Assembly: GCF_003867015.1 (NCBI RefSeq)
Contig: NZ_CP032548.1
Coordinates: 1,741,001-1,805,000 of the forward strand
Reading direction: 5' to 3'
Origin: Tenacibaculum singaporense
GTDB lineage: Bacteria; Bacteroidota; Bacteroidia; Flavobacteriales; Flavobacteriaceae
DNA: 64,000 nt
The notes below the pieces were generated by a model. That model ran no database searches, was not told the DNA's origin, and saw only the letters and a program-made list of their open reading frames with translations. Below, one piece after another: positions 53,281-61,495 of this stretch (the first letter of the stretch is position 1; every line of letters begins with the position of its first letter). The translations under genes were made by a program, and so were the position numbers.

Positions 53281-53370
53281 TTTTCTGTACAACTTTTTAA
53301 GTTGATAATTTTTCTGGTGTACAAGTGTTGTACACTTTTTTAGTGATGATTTTTTTTGGTGTACAAAAAC
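53281..53370. repeat. Repeated GTACAA words with a central 19-bp palindrome
   Basis: Three imperfect ~40-bp units each contain TTTTCTG(GTG)TACAA or TTTTTTGGTGTACAA (near 53281, 53310 and 53351). The middle one holds a perfect palindrome, 53317-53335 (GTGTACAA and TTGTACAC with a 3-base spacer), followed by TTTTTT on the plus strand. It lies between the convergent rocD and helicase genes. Confidence 0.6.
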
Positions 53371-53374
53371 ATAA

Positions 53375-56350
53375 TTAGTTAGCCATTTCATAAATGTTTA
53401 AATGTCTTTTTAAAATTCCTGAAGGTGTGTTTTTGGTTTCATCAAAAATTCGAGTGTCTCCAAAAAGAATAAAGCTTTCTTTGGCTCTAGAAACTGCTAC
53501 ATTTAGCATGTTGGGCTTATTGTCTTTTTCAAAAAACAAGGTTCCTTCATCATCATTAGAATATACAGAGCTGAACAAGATAATGTTTCGTTCTGCACCT
53601 TGTAATGCGTGTACAGTACCTAGTTTAATATCACTTACTTTATAACCCGCATCGGTTAAGGCTTTTGATAATTCTCCTTTCTGACTTGCAAAAGGAGTAA
53701 TAATTCCTAAAACAGGTTCAATAGCGTCTACATCGTATGCTTCTTGAATGGTTTCTTTGTTTTGTTGTAACCAAGAAATTATGGCTTTTACTTCACTAAT
53801 GTTTTGACGACTGTTGTATTTGCGCTCACTAACTCCTTCTATATGATATGCCATCATTGATGGAAATGCTTGATTTTCTTTCGCCTTTCCTTTCATAGGT
53901 TTTAAAATACCATCGTATGCCAATTCGTTACAAAAACTAATAATTTCATCGTTACATCGTCTGTGCTCCAATAAAACCAATCCTTGTTCTTTTTTAGCGG
54001 GTAATGGTGTTTCAAATTCGCAAGCATTTTGAGCCATTTTCATAATGCTTCCACTAGAAGCTAAAAAGCCTAATTCGTCTAAATGTGCGTCATTTTGATT
54101 TTCAATAATATCAAGGCTTGTTAAGTTTCCTTGGTCAATTTTTTTAGGAATAGACCAAATAGGCTCAATTTGTTGTAAATCACCTACTACAAAGGCTTTT
54201 TGAGTTAATGAAAATACAGGGATACTTACTTCTGGAGTAACCTGACCAGCTTCATCAATGATTAATAAATCTAAAAAGTTGTATAGCGGTAAATATTCAA
54301 AAATAGGTTTTCCATTTTCGTTTTCTCCTTGAAATTGACTGTATAAAAAGTGACTTGGTGCTGTGTAAAAGGTAGCAACAAAACAAGGGGTAAGCATAGC
54401 TCTTCGTTTCCATTTTGCTTTAATAGCATATTCTCCTGTTCCTTTTTCGGTGTTCTCTTCTAACATTTCTCTAGTTTCTAGTAACCAGCGAGCTTCCCAA
54501 TAATGGGTTGCGAATAAGAATGCTTTATGGCGTAAATCAATATCTAACTCATCATAAAAGAAACGCTGTGTTGCATCGTTAGTTTTAATTTTTTCATATT
54601 CATATGCCCACATTTGTTCTTCTGAAACAAAAGGAAATCCTTTGATGTTATTTTCGTACTTCCAATTTTTTAGGCTTAAATGTGATTGCAGTAACAGATT
54701 TACATTGTTGGTACATTCTTTTATATATGCTGCTGCTTTTTTAGCATCCAACAGTGTTTCAGCGGTAGTCTTAAAAATGTGTTCAGCATTTCTTGATTCA
54801 AACTGGGTTTCATCAATAAAATAGTGTTTTACTTTATCAATAAAATCAGTGTCTTTTGTCGATGTTTTTAAATCGTTTAAAACAGTTCTCCATTCTTGTA
54901 GTTTGGAAATTTTAAACGTACTTTTTTGAACAAAATCTTCTTCGTGTACAAGTATGCTGTTAATATAATTTACAGCATTTATATAGTTTCTAGAGAAGTC
55001 AACACCATCGGCTAAAATATTTTGGATACCAATGATTTCTTCTTGTAGATGGTTACAAACATCGTCAAGTGAATTTGTTTGGGTATTGAAATACTGACAG
55101 TAGTTTGTTAAAAAATAATATTCAGCTTCAGAGATATATTTTTCATTCTCCAGATTACAAAGTGTTCCTTCATGACCAAATAAATTCCCTTTTAAGTAAT
55201 TGATGTTGGCTAGTTTTTTCTCACTTTTTGAACTGGAAGGGAGGTAGGTTGCATATCCGTTAAAATCAGGAATCCAACGATTGGCTAATTCTCCCATGGT
55301 ACTTTCAGAATTGATAAAACTATCAATAATATTCGTTACTGCTTGGTTGTTGTTAGAGCATGCTAAAATTATAGGAGCTTCTTCACCGTTAATAGCAGCT
55401 TTTACAAACTCGGTAGCAACTAAGCTTTGCAATAGCGTAGTTTTTCCAGTTCCTGGAGGTCCATTTACAGCGGTAACCGCATTTTCTTCGGCTACCAAAT
55501 ACGATAACAATGTTTTACGTTGACTAACGGAAAGTGGGAATTTATTTGACATTTGCCCTAAATGTAAATGGTTATACACTAAAAATCCGTTATCGGTAAT
55601 GGCTTCTTGCCGCTCTCTAGTATATGGATTGATAATTTTAGAGAGTACAGGCAACTCATCCGTATTTTTAAGTAAGTTTTCGTATAGGAATAAAATACTT
55701 TTTGCTGTAGATATTTTAGAGCTTAAAGCGAAATAAGTAAGCTCATACTGTGTAGTGTAGCGTTCTACTTGATAACGATATAGGTTGCTAAAAGTTATCG
55801 CAGAAAACACTTCGTTAATATAGTTCCAGTATTCATCCCAAGGTATAGGTTCTTCGCTATTTTCAAAATCGGGAGCATCTAGGTCTTTGGCATCTAAAAC
55901 GGTATCGATAGAAGAGAAGATAAAATCGTTCTTAACATCTGCCATAGGAGTTAGATAGTTACGAACGATTAAGGGAAATCCATCTTTTGGAGCTGATAAT
56001 TGTCCTGAACGATTTACAATAGCACTAATCCAAAAAGGGTGAATAGTACGTTGTTTAAATTTTGTATTATCCGTTTGATATACTAAATGAAAAGGAGCTA
56101 TTAATATTTTAGTTTCTTCTACTTTATGCCACTTAGGATTGTCTTTTTTAGTAATTCCTTTTAACCGATTAATTCTACGTTCTTCAACATCTAATAGTTG
56201 ACCTGCTTGTTTAGAGTTGATGAGTGCGTTACTTAAATCGGATGATTTTTGATGAAAAAGGTTTTTTATTTTACTAATGTCGATAGCTAAATTTTCACTA
56301 TCAGATAAGCTGTTTTTATAATATTGTAACCAGTTTTTTTCGTCGTTCAT
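53375..56350 (-). CDS. Large superfamily-1 helicase (UPF1/DNA2-like, AAA_11/AAA_12)
   Basis: A 991-residue protein. The ATPase core starts with Walker A VNGPPGTGKTTLLQSLV (about residue 310) and Walker B LLIDEAGQVTPEVSIPVF. Late motifs are LEHRRCN, LGTVHALQGAERNIILFSSV and NVAVSRAKESFILFGD, giving a split core with a long helical insertion between them. The N-terminal ~300 residues are unlike known nucleases, and no nuclease motif was seen. Such helicases act on RNA or DNA; its role is not known. The ATG at 56350 is preferred to 56416 because a -7-like box (TATTTTCG on the minus strand, 56399-56406) lies between them. Confidence 0.82.
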   Translation of the reverse strand: MNDEKNWLQYYKNSLSDSENLAIDISKIKNLFHQKSSDLSNALINSKQAGQLLDVEERRINRLKGITKKDNPKWHKVEETKILIAPFHLVYQTDNTKFKQRTIHPFWISAIVNRSGQLSAPKDGFPLIVRNYLTPMADVKNDFIFSSIDTVLDAKDLDAPDFENSEEPIPWDEYWNYINEVFSAITFSNLYRYQVERYTTQYELTYFALSSKISTAKSILFLYENLLKNTDELPVLSKIINPYTRERQEAITDNGFLVYNHLHLGQMSNKFPLSVSQRKTLLSYLVAEENAVTAVNGPPGTGKTTLLQSLVATEFVKAAINGEEAPIILACSNNNQAVTNIIDSFINSESTMGELANRWIPDFNGYATYLPSSSKSEKKLANINYLKGNLFGHEGTLCNLENEKYISEAEYYFLTNYCQYFNTQTNSLDDVCNHLQEEIIGIQNILADGVDFSRNYINAVNYINSILVHEEDFVQKSTFKISKLQEWRTVLNDLKTSTKDTDFIDKVKHYFIDETQFESRNAEHIFKTTAETLLDAKKAAAYIKECTNNVNLLLQSHLSLKNWKYENNIKGFPFVSEEQMWAYEYEKIKTNDATQRFFYDELDIDLRHKAFLFATHYWEARWLLETREMLEENTEKGTGEYAIKAKWKRRAMLTPCFVATFYTAPSHFLYSQFQGENENGKPIFEYLPLYNFLDLLIIDEAGQVTPEVSIPVFSLTQKAFVVGDLQQIEPIWSIPKKIDQGNLTSLDIIENQNDAHLDELGFLASSGSIMKMAQNACEFETPLPAKKEQGLVLLEHRRCNDEIISFCNELAYDGILKPMKGKAKENQAFPSMMAYHIEGVSERKYNSRQNISEVKAIISWLQQNKETIQEAYDVDAIEPVLGIITPFASQKGELSKALTDAGYKVSDIKLGTVHALQGAERNIILFSSVYSNDDEGTLFFEKDNKPNMLNVAVSRAKESFILFGDTRIFDETKNTPSGILKRHLNIYEMAN

Positions 56351-56639
56351 AGTTGTTCTCGTACCCTTGAAATGTGATTTTTTCTGTAAGAAAGGGTGCG
56401 AAAATACTATATTCAACGGGTGAAAAAATAGTTTTTACTAGCTTTTTATTAACGAAAAAATAGGAGAGAGGATAGTGGGTTTGTTTTCAGTAAATTAAAA
56501 ATTGTTGTTAAGATGTTGCTTTACACTATGCATAGTTTTCCATAAAAATAGTTAGTTTAACTACGAAAGTTTGTAATAAAACTTAAGAAGTAAAAAAAAT
56601 ATGTGTTTATATAATTTAATTTATTATATTCGTGACCAA

Positions 56640-56948
56640 ATGGAAAGTAATCGTTTAAAAAATAGCATTACATATTTATTTCTTGTCCTGTTTCTATCAA
56701 TGAAAGTAGGCGGGTTGCACGTGCTATCCCATACAGACGATAAAGACCATACATCACACTGTACTATATGTGACCATACAGTTGCAAGTGATTTAACTCC
56801 GTTAGTTACTCCTGATACTCTAGATTTTTCAGTAGAAAACACTGAGCACGTTGTTCAGAAAGAAGTAATTAAAAGTTATGATTTTATTATTTCAGGTACT
56901 ATTACTGCGGAGCAACTTTTTTCTAGACCACCACCTTTTTTAGTGTAA
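56640..56948 (+). CDS. Small exported His/Cys-rich protein upstream of the peptide cluster
   Basis: A 102-residue protein with one N-terminal hydrophobic segment (ITYLFLVLFLSMKVGGLHVL), then a metal-ligand-rich stretch (His27, His31, His37, His40, Cys41, Cys44, His46: HTDDKDHTSHCTICDH) and a C-terminal part ending RPPPFLV. Similar short proteins with an H...H-x-x-C-x-x-C pattern are common beside TonB receptors for metals in this phylum, as far as I recall. The ATG at 56640 is preferred to 56601 because a near-consensus -7 box (TATATTCG, 56625-56632) ends 7 nt ahead. A metal-handling role is inferred. Confidence 0.65.
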   Translation: MESNRLKNSITYLFLVLFLSMKVGGLHVLSHTDDKDHTSHCTICDHTVASDLTPLVTPDTLDFSVENTEHVVQKEVIKSYDFIISGTITAEQLFSRPPPFLV

Positions 56949-57509
56949 GAGTTTTTATTTTTACATTTAATCTTTTTCTTATTAACGTTTTTTTATTCAA
57001 GTATTTGAGCTGTTATAGAGTGTTAGCTTAAATAATGCTTGTGATGAATAAGAGATAGGTTGTTGTGATATCTCAGTTTTAAAGAGGAGAGAAAATACTA
57101 GCTTAAAAGCTCTTACCACCACTTTGTTTTTATTTTAATAACCTATTTTCTTTATTGTTTTAAAGGAATAGCTCGTAGTATATTTAGATGCAGGATTATC
57201 TTATCTAAAATATATTATAGCAGCTTAGATGTCTTTACATGTTTTTAAGGGTTTTAAACAGTTATAGACATTAGATAATATAAGAAGTAAGAAAAGTATC
57301 TAAATATACTAGAGCATAGGTTATTACTAAAATTTAAATTTCAAAAGAATCTTTACAGAAATCTTTCAGTTTTTCAAAAGACTAAGTCTCATTTTGAAAA
57401 GCCTAGGAATTCTATTGGATTTGTATACCATAATATTAAAGAAGTTGCAACAAAGGGGATGCTGAAAACCTTATAGAATAGAGTAGGCCAAACTTTAAAA
57501 TTTTTAATT
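56949..57509. other. Long AT-rich gap before the peptide gene
   Basis: About 560 bp with no convincing gene on either strand. The only starts lead to peptides of 7-12 residues. Two one-mismatch -7 boxes (TCATTTTG, 57389-57396; TGGATTTG, 57416-57423) could drive the peptide gene at 57510; neither is an exact match. The length suggests a long leader or an unrecognised regulatory site. Confidence 0.5.
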
Positions 57510-57617
57510 ATGAAAACCAAAGAATCAATGATTTCAGAAATTTTAGCTGATAAGTCTAAGCAAGCAGCTGGAACTACACATTGTAGTAATTGTGGACACT
57601 GTGTTAACACTTTATAG
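57510..57617 (+). CDS. 35-residue precursor-like peptide with a Cys/His core (candidate RiPP)
   Basis: The peptide begins MKTKESMISEILADKSKQAA, a polar helical leader-like half, and ends GTTHCSNCGHCVNTL. The last 12 residues hold three Cys in C-x2-C-x2-C with two His between or next to them, a strong soft-metal-ligand pattern. It is followed after 15 nt by a perfect terminator hairpin and then by a multi-gene operon containing a protein with a PqqD/RRE-like end, a TonB receptor and an ABC exporter. A precursor of a ribosomally made, post-translationally modified peptide is my best interpretation; a simple metallothionein-like peptide is the alternative. There is no Gly-Gly cleavage site; a site near Ala-Ala-Gly is possible. 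Confidence 0.7.
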   Translation: MKTKESMISEILADKSKQAAGTTHCSNCGHCVNTL

Positions 57618-57632
57618 TCCGCAAATTTATAG

Positions 57633-57660
57633 CGGTAGGAATTTATCCTACCGTTTTTTT
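57633..57660 (+). terminator. Terminator/attenuator between the peptide gene and its operon
   Basis: A perfect 8-bp G+C-rich stem (57633-57640 with 57646-57653), loop attta, then seven T. It would let the short peptide be made in excess over the downstream proteins. Confidence 0.92.
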
Positions 57661-57683
57661 AAAAGTAAAAACAGTTAAATATA

Positions 57684-58166
57684 ATGAAAGGAAAAGTTAC
57701 AGAAGAACAATTAGATAAACTCCTAGCTTTTAGTGATGAAAATGTAATATCTAGGTTTTTAGATATGTATGATGTTACAGAAACTGAAGCAGAAGATATA
57801 TTAATGGAAACCTTGAAGTTTTTGTACATAAGTCAAATTCCAGGAGTCTTCATTCCAGATGATTTATTAATTATAGACGAAATGTGGCACAATCTTATAC
57901 TGTTTACACCACTTTACCATAAGTTAAGTAAAGAATACTTAAACACGTCTTACTTTCATCATCTTCCTGCAACTAAAAAAGAAAAAGATGAAAGAAGAGA
58001 GGCCATGAGAATTGCGCCAGATGAAGCAAAAGAAGAGTACCTCAAGAAATTGGAATTTTTGTTGTCTACAACCTACGATTATTTAGGTGAAGAAACCATG
58101 GTAAAATGGTTTAAAGTATACCCTCAAAAATACAGCAAAGAAAATATTAAAAAATTGAAAAAATAA
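57684..58166 (+). CDS. Small protein with a DEMWH...YFHH motif (GRDP-like), peptide-cluster gene
   Basis: A 160-residue mostly helical, soluble protein. The stretch from Asp65 (DEMWHNLILFTPLYHKLSKE) to Phe91-His92-His93-Leu-Pro resembles the conserved core of the glycine-rich-domain-protein-like family (D-x-x-WH-x-H/N-x-x-L/F ... Y ... H-x-P), but the match is partial and the function of that family is unknown. His69, His92, His93, Asp65 and Glu66 could form a metal site, so an enzyme that modifies the peptide is conceivable. It is the first gene after the attenuator and lies 2 bp before the next gene. Confidence 0.65.
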   Translation: MKGKVTEEQLDKLLAFSDENVISRFLDMYDVTETEAEDILMETLKFLYISQIPGVFIPDDLLIIDEMWHNLILFTPLYHKLSKEYLNTSYFHHLPATKKEKDERREAMRIAPDEAKEEYLKKLEFLLSTTYDYLGEETMVKWFKVYPQKYSKENIKKLKK

Positions 58167-58168
58167 GA

Positions 58169-59083
58169 ATGAGCATTTTTCCCAAAAGAACCATTCAAGG
58201 TACCACTGTTACCATTCATTGGAACTTTAATACAGCACACTTAAAAGATAAACACTTATGTCCATTGGTAAAAATAGGAGTAAAAGATCCTAAAGGTAAT
58301 GTAACAATGCTTTTTGAAGATCATGTTGTTGCTTTTCCAGAAGAAAATGAAAATAAGGAAGTAGTACCACAAAAATTAAAATATTTAAACAAAAACACTC
58401 CGCTTTTAGTGTTGGCTTCATATTTAGAAGGAGCTTGTAAACGTGAAAAACTTGTAGAAATTCTTACAAACATACAAGCTGGTCGCCATTATTATTTTAC
58501 ATATAACGTTCCCGATAATGCTCCTCTAGGAAAATATACTCTCGTGTCCGAGGTGCATAATAATGGAAATATAAAGTACTCAAAAACTCACTTAGATGAT
58601 CATTTTTGGGTAGAAAAAATCTCATTAATCAATGTAAAAAAAGAAGAAAAAATAGCAATGGTTTACAATCATTCAAAAGAGAAAACTCCAGTAAAAATAG
58701 TAAGGTGCTTTATCAACTCTGAAGGTTGTATGAAAACAGAAATGGAAGCTTTTGAAATGAATCCAAATGAAACAAAATCGCTTTCAATTTCAACAGGAAA
58801 TACTTTTTTACTTTACAATGAAGAACGAGAAATAGTGCCATTATTAGAAGAGAAACCTATACACTTAATAAAAAATCACGAAATACTATTAGTTAGTAAA
58901 TCACCAGAACTAAATTATCTCATGAAGAAAGATACAGATGAAGCTTTTTCTCTTACATCAGAAGCAAAAGAATTATGGGATAAAGCCGATGGATTACTCA
59001 CTAAAAATAGCCTGTCAAAAAAAGAATTAGAGATATTTAAAGAAATGGAAGCTGAAGGGCTGATAAAGCAAGTAAGGTTATAA
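58169..59083 (+). CDS. Beta-sandwich protein with a C-terminal PqqD/RRE-like domain
   Basis: A 304-residue protein with no signal peptide. Residues 1-150 look like an immunoglobulin/macroglobulin-type beta-sandwich (GTTVTIHWNFNTAHL, NVPDNAPLGKYTLVSEVH), and 150-230 form a second beta-rich part. From about 231 to the end the pattern changes: short strands, then AFSLTSEAKELWDKADG and LSKKELEIFKEMEAEGLIKQV. This closely follows the PqqD layout (L-N/T-x-x-A-x-x-I/L-W-x-x-x-D-G ... F-x-x-x-x-E-G-L). PqqD-like domains (RREs) hold RiPP leader peptides. This assignment comes from pattern reading only. It overlaps the TonB receptor gene by 1 bp. Confidence 0.62.
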   Translation: MSIFPKRTIQGTTVTIHWNFNTAHLKDKHLCPLVKIGVKDPKGNVTMLFEDHVVAFPEENENKEVVPQKLKYLNKNTPLLVLASYLEGACKREKLVEILTNIQAGRHYYFTYNVPDNAPLGKYTLVSEVHNNGNIKYSKTHLDDHFWVEKISLINVKKEEKIAMVYNHSKEKTPVKIVRCFINSEGCMKTEMEAFEMNPNETKSLSISTGNTFLLYNEEREIVPLLEEKPIHLIKNHEILLVSKSPELNYLMKKDTDEAFSLTSEAKELWDKADGLLTKNSLSKKELEIFKEMEAEGLIKQVRL

Positions 59084-61473
59084 TGACTAAAAATTATTTT
59101 AAATCAGAGATGTTATACTTTGAAAAATTAGAAAGCATAAAAATTATATGCATATTATTTTTTAGCCTATTAACAAGTAGTTTTTTGTATTCGCAAACAG
59201 TAAAAGTTTCAGGAGTAGTAACCGACAATTTAGGGATTCCTTTATTTCAGTCTCATCTCCAAATACAAGAACTTAATAAAAATGCAGTAACCAATGAGGA
59301 CGGAAAATTTACATTTAAAAAGATTCCGAAAGGAAAATATAGCTTAAAAATATCTTATGTAGGTTTTAAAACAAATTACCAGACAATAGATGCTTCAGGT
59401 GAAAAAACGAATATAAAACTTACTATTCAGTTAAAGCCTGAGCAAAATCAGCTAAATGAGGTAACTCTTGAAGGAAAATCAACAGCTCAAAGATTAAAAG
59501 AGAGTACAGCTAACGTATCAGTTTTACAAATGGAAAAGTTTCGAGAGAGGAACATTAATACAAGTGATATTGTAAAACAAATTTCAGGGGTAAATGTACG
59601 ACAAACAGGAGGCTTTGGTAGCAATGCAAAAATCTATGTAAATGGGATGACTGGAAAATCGGTACCCTTTTTTCTAGATGGAATTCCTTTATCATATTTT
59701 GGAGCTGGATTAGGGTTAAACGTATTGCCTTCAAACTTAATAGAACAAATTGAAGTTTATAAGGGAGTAGTACCTGTAGATTTAGGAGCAGATGCGCTTG
59801 GAGGAGCGATTAATATAGTTCCTAGAAAATCATATTCAGATTACTTAGATGTTTCCTATTCAGCAGGGTCATTTAATAGCCATAAAATGAGCGTAAATGC
59901 GCAATTGATGAGTTCAGACAATCAATGGATGTTTGGGGTGAATTCATTTTTTAATCACTCTGACAATAGCTATAAAGTAGATGTTGAAATACCAAACGAA
60001 CAAGGAAACCCTATACCTGCTAGAGTTAAACGGTTTCATGATAAATATTCTAACCATCTTTTAAACGTTTATGTAGGAATTTTAGATAAAAAGTATGCAG
60101 ATCGATTGGTTCTTAGTGCGCGTTATTCAGGACTTGACGATGATATACAGCACAATGCTATTATGGCTCAACCTTATGGAGAAGCCACTTATGGTGAATC
60201 AACAGTTGGAACTTCTTTAGAATATGAAAAAAAGAATATTTTAAAGAAAATGAACATGAAATGGTATAGTGCTTATAACCGTACCAGAGGACATTTTATT
60301 GATACTACCCTAAATGCCTATACTTGGGATGGTAAAATATATCGTAAACGGACAGATGGTGGGGAAATTTCTGCCTCACGAAATTCTTTAAAATTAACCT
60401 CTCAAAATGTTTTAAATCGAGTTAATTTAAACTACTATCCTTGGGAAAAAGGAAAGTTTACGTTGAATCTTTTTTCATCTTGGTTTAGAAGAGTAGGAGA
60501 AGATCCAATTGCGGCTGAGTTTTATGGAGAAGATTTTTTTAAGAATCCAACCCAGCTTTTTAAAAACGCTTTAGGAATTGCTTATGAACACCGTTTTTCA
60601 AAAAGTTTAACTGGTTATACAGCGGCAAAACATTTTTGGTTAGATGCGGATGGGTATGAAATAAAAAACCTTGACTTTGTTCCTAACCAGCAAGAAACAT
60701 CTAATTTTGGATTTTTACAATCGCTTCGTTACCATCTTACAAAATCTTTTTTAGTAAAGTCTTCTTACGAGTATGCTACGAGACTTCCTGATGAAGTGGA
60801 GCTTTTTGGAGACTTTACCTTAATAAAATCCAATCCATTCTTAGAGCCAGAACAAAGTCATAATCTTAATTTAGGTTTTCAGCTAAAAACAAGAAAGGTT
60901 AATTGGGATACGAATCTTTTTTATCGAGGAACAAACAATGTTATTTGGTTACGAACCTCACAGTTTTATTCCCAATATCAAAATTTACTAAAATCACGTA
61001 CGCTTGGGGTTGATATGGAGCTGCGCTATCGTCCGGTTGATTTTCTTGATGTAAAAGCAAATGCTACTTATCAAGATTTACGAAACCGTTCACCAAAAAA
61101 TATTACTGGGGCTGTGGATAATCGTTATTTTAATGCAAGACTACCTAATATTCCTTATTTTTTTGGAAATGCAGAAGTACGCTACCACAAAGAAAATTTC
61201 TTGCACACAAAAAATAATATTTCAGCATGGTGGTCTGCAAACTACGTAAATGAATTTTATCTGTTTTGGGCTGTAGATGGTAATAAAGATTTAAAAAACA
61301 CCATTCCATCTCAATTTACTCAAAATTTAGGTATCACTCTTTCTCACCCGGAAAATAGATGGACGGTTACTGCTGAAGCGACCAATATATTTAACGAAAA
61401 AGTATTCGATAACTTTAGTGTGCAACGTCCTGGAAGAGCATTTTATATAACACTTAGAACATTTATAAATTAA
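59083..61473 (+). CDS. TonB-dependent receptor with CarboxypepD_reg-like domain
   Basis: A 796-residue outer-membrane receptor. A signal peptide ending SSFLYSQ precedes a carboxypeptidase-regulatory-like domain (about 35-110: VKVSGVVTDNLGIPLFQSHL and GKYSLKISYVGFK), the plug (SDIVKQISGVNVRQTGGFG, about 150-260) and a beta-barrel closing with RPGRAFYITLRTFIN. A later in-frame ATG at 59110 would give a tighter signal peptide, but TAATG overlap with the upstream gene favours 59083. The DUF4374 lipoprotein 22 bp downstream makes a pair like XusA-XusB of Bacteroides, so the cargo is likely a metal chelate, perhaps the cluster's own peptide. Confidence 0.92.
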   Translation: MTKNYFKSEMLYFEKLESIKIICILFFSLLTSSFLYSQTVKVSGVVTDNLGIPLFQSHLQIQELNKNAVTNEDGKFTFKKIPKGKYSLKISYVGFKTNYQTIDASGEKTNIKLTIQLKPEQNQLNEVTLEGKSTAQRLKESTANVSVLQMEKFRERNINTSDIVKQISGVNVRQTGGFGSNAKIYVNGMTGKSVPFFLDGIPLSYFGAGLGLNVLPSNLIEQIEVYKGVVPVDLGADALGGAINIVPRKSYSDYLDVSYSAGSFNSHKMSVNAQLMSSDNQWMFGVNSFFNHSDNSYKVDVEIPNEQGNPIPARVKRFHDKYSNHLLNVYVGILDKKYADRLVLSARYSGLDDDIQHNAIMAQPYGEATYGESTVGTSLEYEKKNILKKMNMKWYSAYNRTRGHFIDTTLNAYTWDGKIYRKRTDGGEISASRNSLKLTSQNVLNRVNLNYYPWEKGKFTLNLFSSWFRRVGEDPIAAEFYGEDFFKNPTQLFKNALGIAYEHRFSKSLTGYTAAKHFWLDADGYEIKNLDFVPNQQETSNFGFLQSLRYHLTKSFLVKSSYEYATRLPDEVELFGDFTLIKSNPFLEPEQSHNLNLGFQLKTRKVNWDTNLFYRGTNNVIWLRTSQFYSQYQNLLKSRTLGVDMELRYRPVDFLDVKANATYQDLRNRSPKNITGAVDNRYFNARLPNIPYFFGNAEVRYHKENFLHTKNNISAWWSANYVNEFYLFWAVDGNKDLKNTIPSQFTQNLGITLSHPENRWTVTAEATNIFNEKVFDNFSVQRPGRAFYITLRTFIN

Positions 61474-61495
61474 AAATAAACATCAATAAATAAAA

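Noticed and set aside
57389-57610. 73-residue minus-strand frame over the peptide gene
   Set aside because: It has no start context or family resemblance, and the plus-strand peptide explains the region better with its terminator.
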